Source: Candidatus Babelota bacterium (GTDB taxonomy: Bacteria; JAGOBX01). Taken from it: DNA of 13,363 bases. A model generated the notes under the pieces. It made no database searches. It had not been told where the DNA came from and saw only the letters and a program-made list of their open reading frames with translations. The first letter of the stretch is position 1. The number at the start of each line of letters is the position of its first letter. The stretch covers positions 1 through 13,363 of the forward strand of contig JAGOBX010000045.1 in the NCBI GenBank assembly GCA_017999075.1. The letters run 5' to 3'. Positions 12,349 through 13,363 of this stretch are shown piece after piece. The translations under genes were made by a program, and so were the position numbers.

Positions 12349-13363
12349 TTGAAGTTTACAAGATTAAATAATACAATTTTAAACAAAGGTTTTTTTAGGT
12401 TTATTGCACCTGGTTCTAAAAGTGTGACCAACAGGGCATTGATAATGCTTGGATTAAATGAAAATAAGGCGGCATTAGAAAATATTCTTATTGCAGAAGA
12501 TACGCTTGTGATGATTAATGCGCTGTATGATTTAGGCGCTGAATTAATATTTGATTGTAAGGTCAATATTTTGACTAAAACTGGAATATGCCAACCACGT
12601 AACAGAAATGTATATTTGGGATATGCTGGCACCGCATACAGATTTTTATTGCCTTATTTATTGACTATGCGTGGTAAATTTAAAATGTATGGAGAAGAAG
12701 AACTGCATAAAAGACCTATAACTGAGCTTATAAGTTGTATGAAAAATTTAGTTGACGGAATGGTATATGAGGATACTGGAAATCGAAGTATTTATTGTGA
12801 GATAAATAAATTAAAAAATATTTCATCAGTTTCTGTTGATCCTGTAAAAAGCAGTCAGTTTTTAACTGCATTACTTTTGGTTATTCCTGTTATATATGAT
12901 AAATTCACAATAGAATGCACCAACAAACCTGTATCATCAACATACATAGATTTAACTATGGATATGCTTAAGAAAACCGGAATAAATATCGAACAGGAAA
13001 ATTATTCGGCATACAAAATTTTCGGAAAACAAAAATATAATTTTTTAAAATATAATATAGAAGGAGATTATTCTGCCGCATCTTATTTTTTTGCTTTATC
13101 TGCAATAAGCGGAATCAGGTCTGAAATTCTTAATCTTGACTGCTTAAGTAAACAGGGTGATAAAAAGTTTATTGAAATACTCGAACGTATGGGTTGCGTG
13201 GTAAACTATAAAAATTCTTGTAATTCTATAGAAATTTTACCTCCTGAAAAATTGCGTTCTGCCGGAGAAATAGATATGTCGAAAATGCAGGATGTAGTGC
13301 CTACAGCAGCTGTTGCCGCTGTGTTTGCAGAAGGAGAAACTAAAATAGTAAATATAGAAAATT
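12349..13363 (+). CDS. aroA: 3-phosphoshikimate 1-carboxyvinyltransferase (EPSP synthase), 3' end outside the window
   Basis: EPSP synthase transfers the enolpyruvyl group of PEP to shikimate 3-phosphate, the sixth step of the shikimate pathway to aromatic amino acids and chorismate. The visible 338 codons (of about 430) hold APGSKSVTNRAL (catalytic K, S and R), AEDT, LGYAGTAYRFL, KRPITEL (PEP-binding R), SSQFLTALLL (Q), STYIDLTMDMLKKTGI, IEGDYSAASYFFAL and QDVVPTAAVAAVFAEG, whose D aligns with catalytic D313 of E. coli. The NAGTA loop reads YAGTA, with N replaced by Y, and the usual M of TAMR is Y. These are unusual changes close to the substrates, though the glycine and threonine are kept. 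Translation starts at TTG, which gives MKFTRLNNTILNKG, a normal family N-terminus; it begins four bases after the phosphatase stop. No other aromatic-pathway gene is seen in the window. Confidence 0.93.
   Translation, partial: MKFTRLNNTILNKGFFRFIAPGSKSVTNRALIMLGLNENKAALENILIAEDTLVMINALYDLGAELIFDCKVNILTKTGICQPRNRNVYLGYAGTAYRFLLPYLLTMRGKFKMYGEEELHKRPITELISCMKNLVDGMVYEDTGNRSIYCEINKLKNISSVSVDPVKSSQFLTALLLVIPVIYDKFTIECTNKPVSSTYIDLTMDMLKKTGINIEQENYSAYKIFGKQKYNFLKYNIEGDYSAASYFFALSAISGIRSEILNLDCLSKQGDKKFIEILERMGCVVNYKNSCNSIEILPPEKLRSAGEIDMSKMQDVVPTAAVAAVFAEGETKIVNIEN

Noticed and set aside
1-13363. CRISPR array, insertion sequence, phage or toxin-antitoxin system.
   Set aside because: No spaced identical repeats, transposase or integrase motifs, or small paired toxin-like frames were seen. 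All plus-strand coding space is accounted for by recognisable families.

Overview
The window is a strongly AT-rich stretch of bacterial chromosome (about 30% G+C by eye, not computed) that uses TGA, TAA and TAG as stops. No gene fixes the taxon. The mix is a rubredoxin start, a lipoprotein substrate-binding protein, HAMP and GAF signalling proteins, a DivIVA-domain protein next to a DUF167 protein, ThiE and AroA. It fits an anaerobic or microaerophilic, non-model bacterium, possibly from a poorly sampled phylum; this placement is inference. No mobile element, tRNA, rRNA or CRISPR array was seen.

Layout: the start of a rubredoxin gene runs leftward off the left edge (1-48). A 437-base divergent intergenic region (49-485) follows. 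It holds a sigma70-type promoter on each strand, several AT-rich repeats and a roughly 155-base leader. Everything to the right is on the plus strand, is nearly gap-free, and reads as one long operon that runs off the right edge. The order is: PhnD-like lipoprotein (486-1427); six-TM GAF/PAS histidine kinase (1424-3511); two tandem divergent polynucleotide phosphorylase (PNPase) homologues (3525-5282 and 5289-7523); HAMP-GAF-GGDEF diguanylate cyclase (7520-9304); ThiE (9306-9983); DivIVA-domain protein (9988-10455); DUF167 protein (10490-10789); HAMP-SpoIIE/PP2C phosphatase (10791-12344); partial AroA (12349-13363). Four-base ATGA overlaps join lipoprotein to kinase and the second PNPase-like gene to the cyclase. 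The other gaps are 1 to 34 bases.

The most unusual content is the PNPase-like pair. Both proteins keep the PNPase layout (RNase PH-like core 1, helical linker, RNase PH-like core 2), and the second also keeps KH and S1 domains. By ungapped hand alignment to E. coli PNPase, both have lost the metal/catalytic triad (D486, D492, K494) and the phosphate-binding serine cluster. Both appear to be pseudo-phosphorylases, maintained as intact open frames in an operon of sensory and second-messenger proteins. A non-catalytic, perhaps heteromeric, RNA-binding ring under sensory or c-di-GMP control is a testable hypothesis, not a demonstrated function.

The signalling genes could work together. The lipoprotein would bind a ligand outside the membrane and signal to the kinase encoded with it. 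The cyclase and the RsbU-like phosphatase each carry their own extracytoplasmic sensor region and HAMP relay. ThiE, AroA, DivIVA and DUF167 look like housekeeping genes sharing the transcript.
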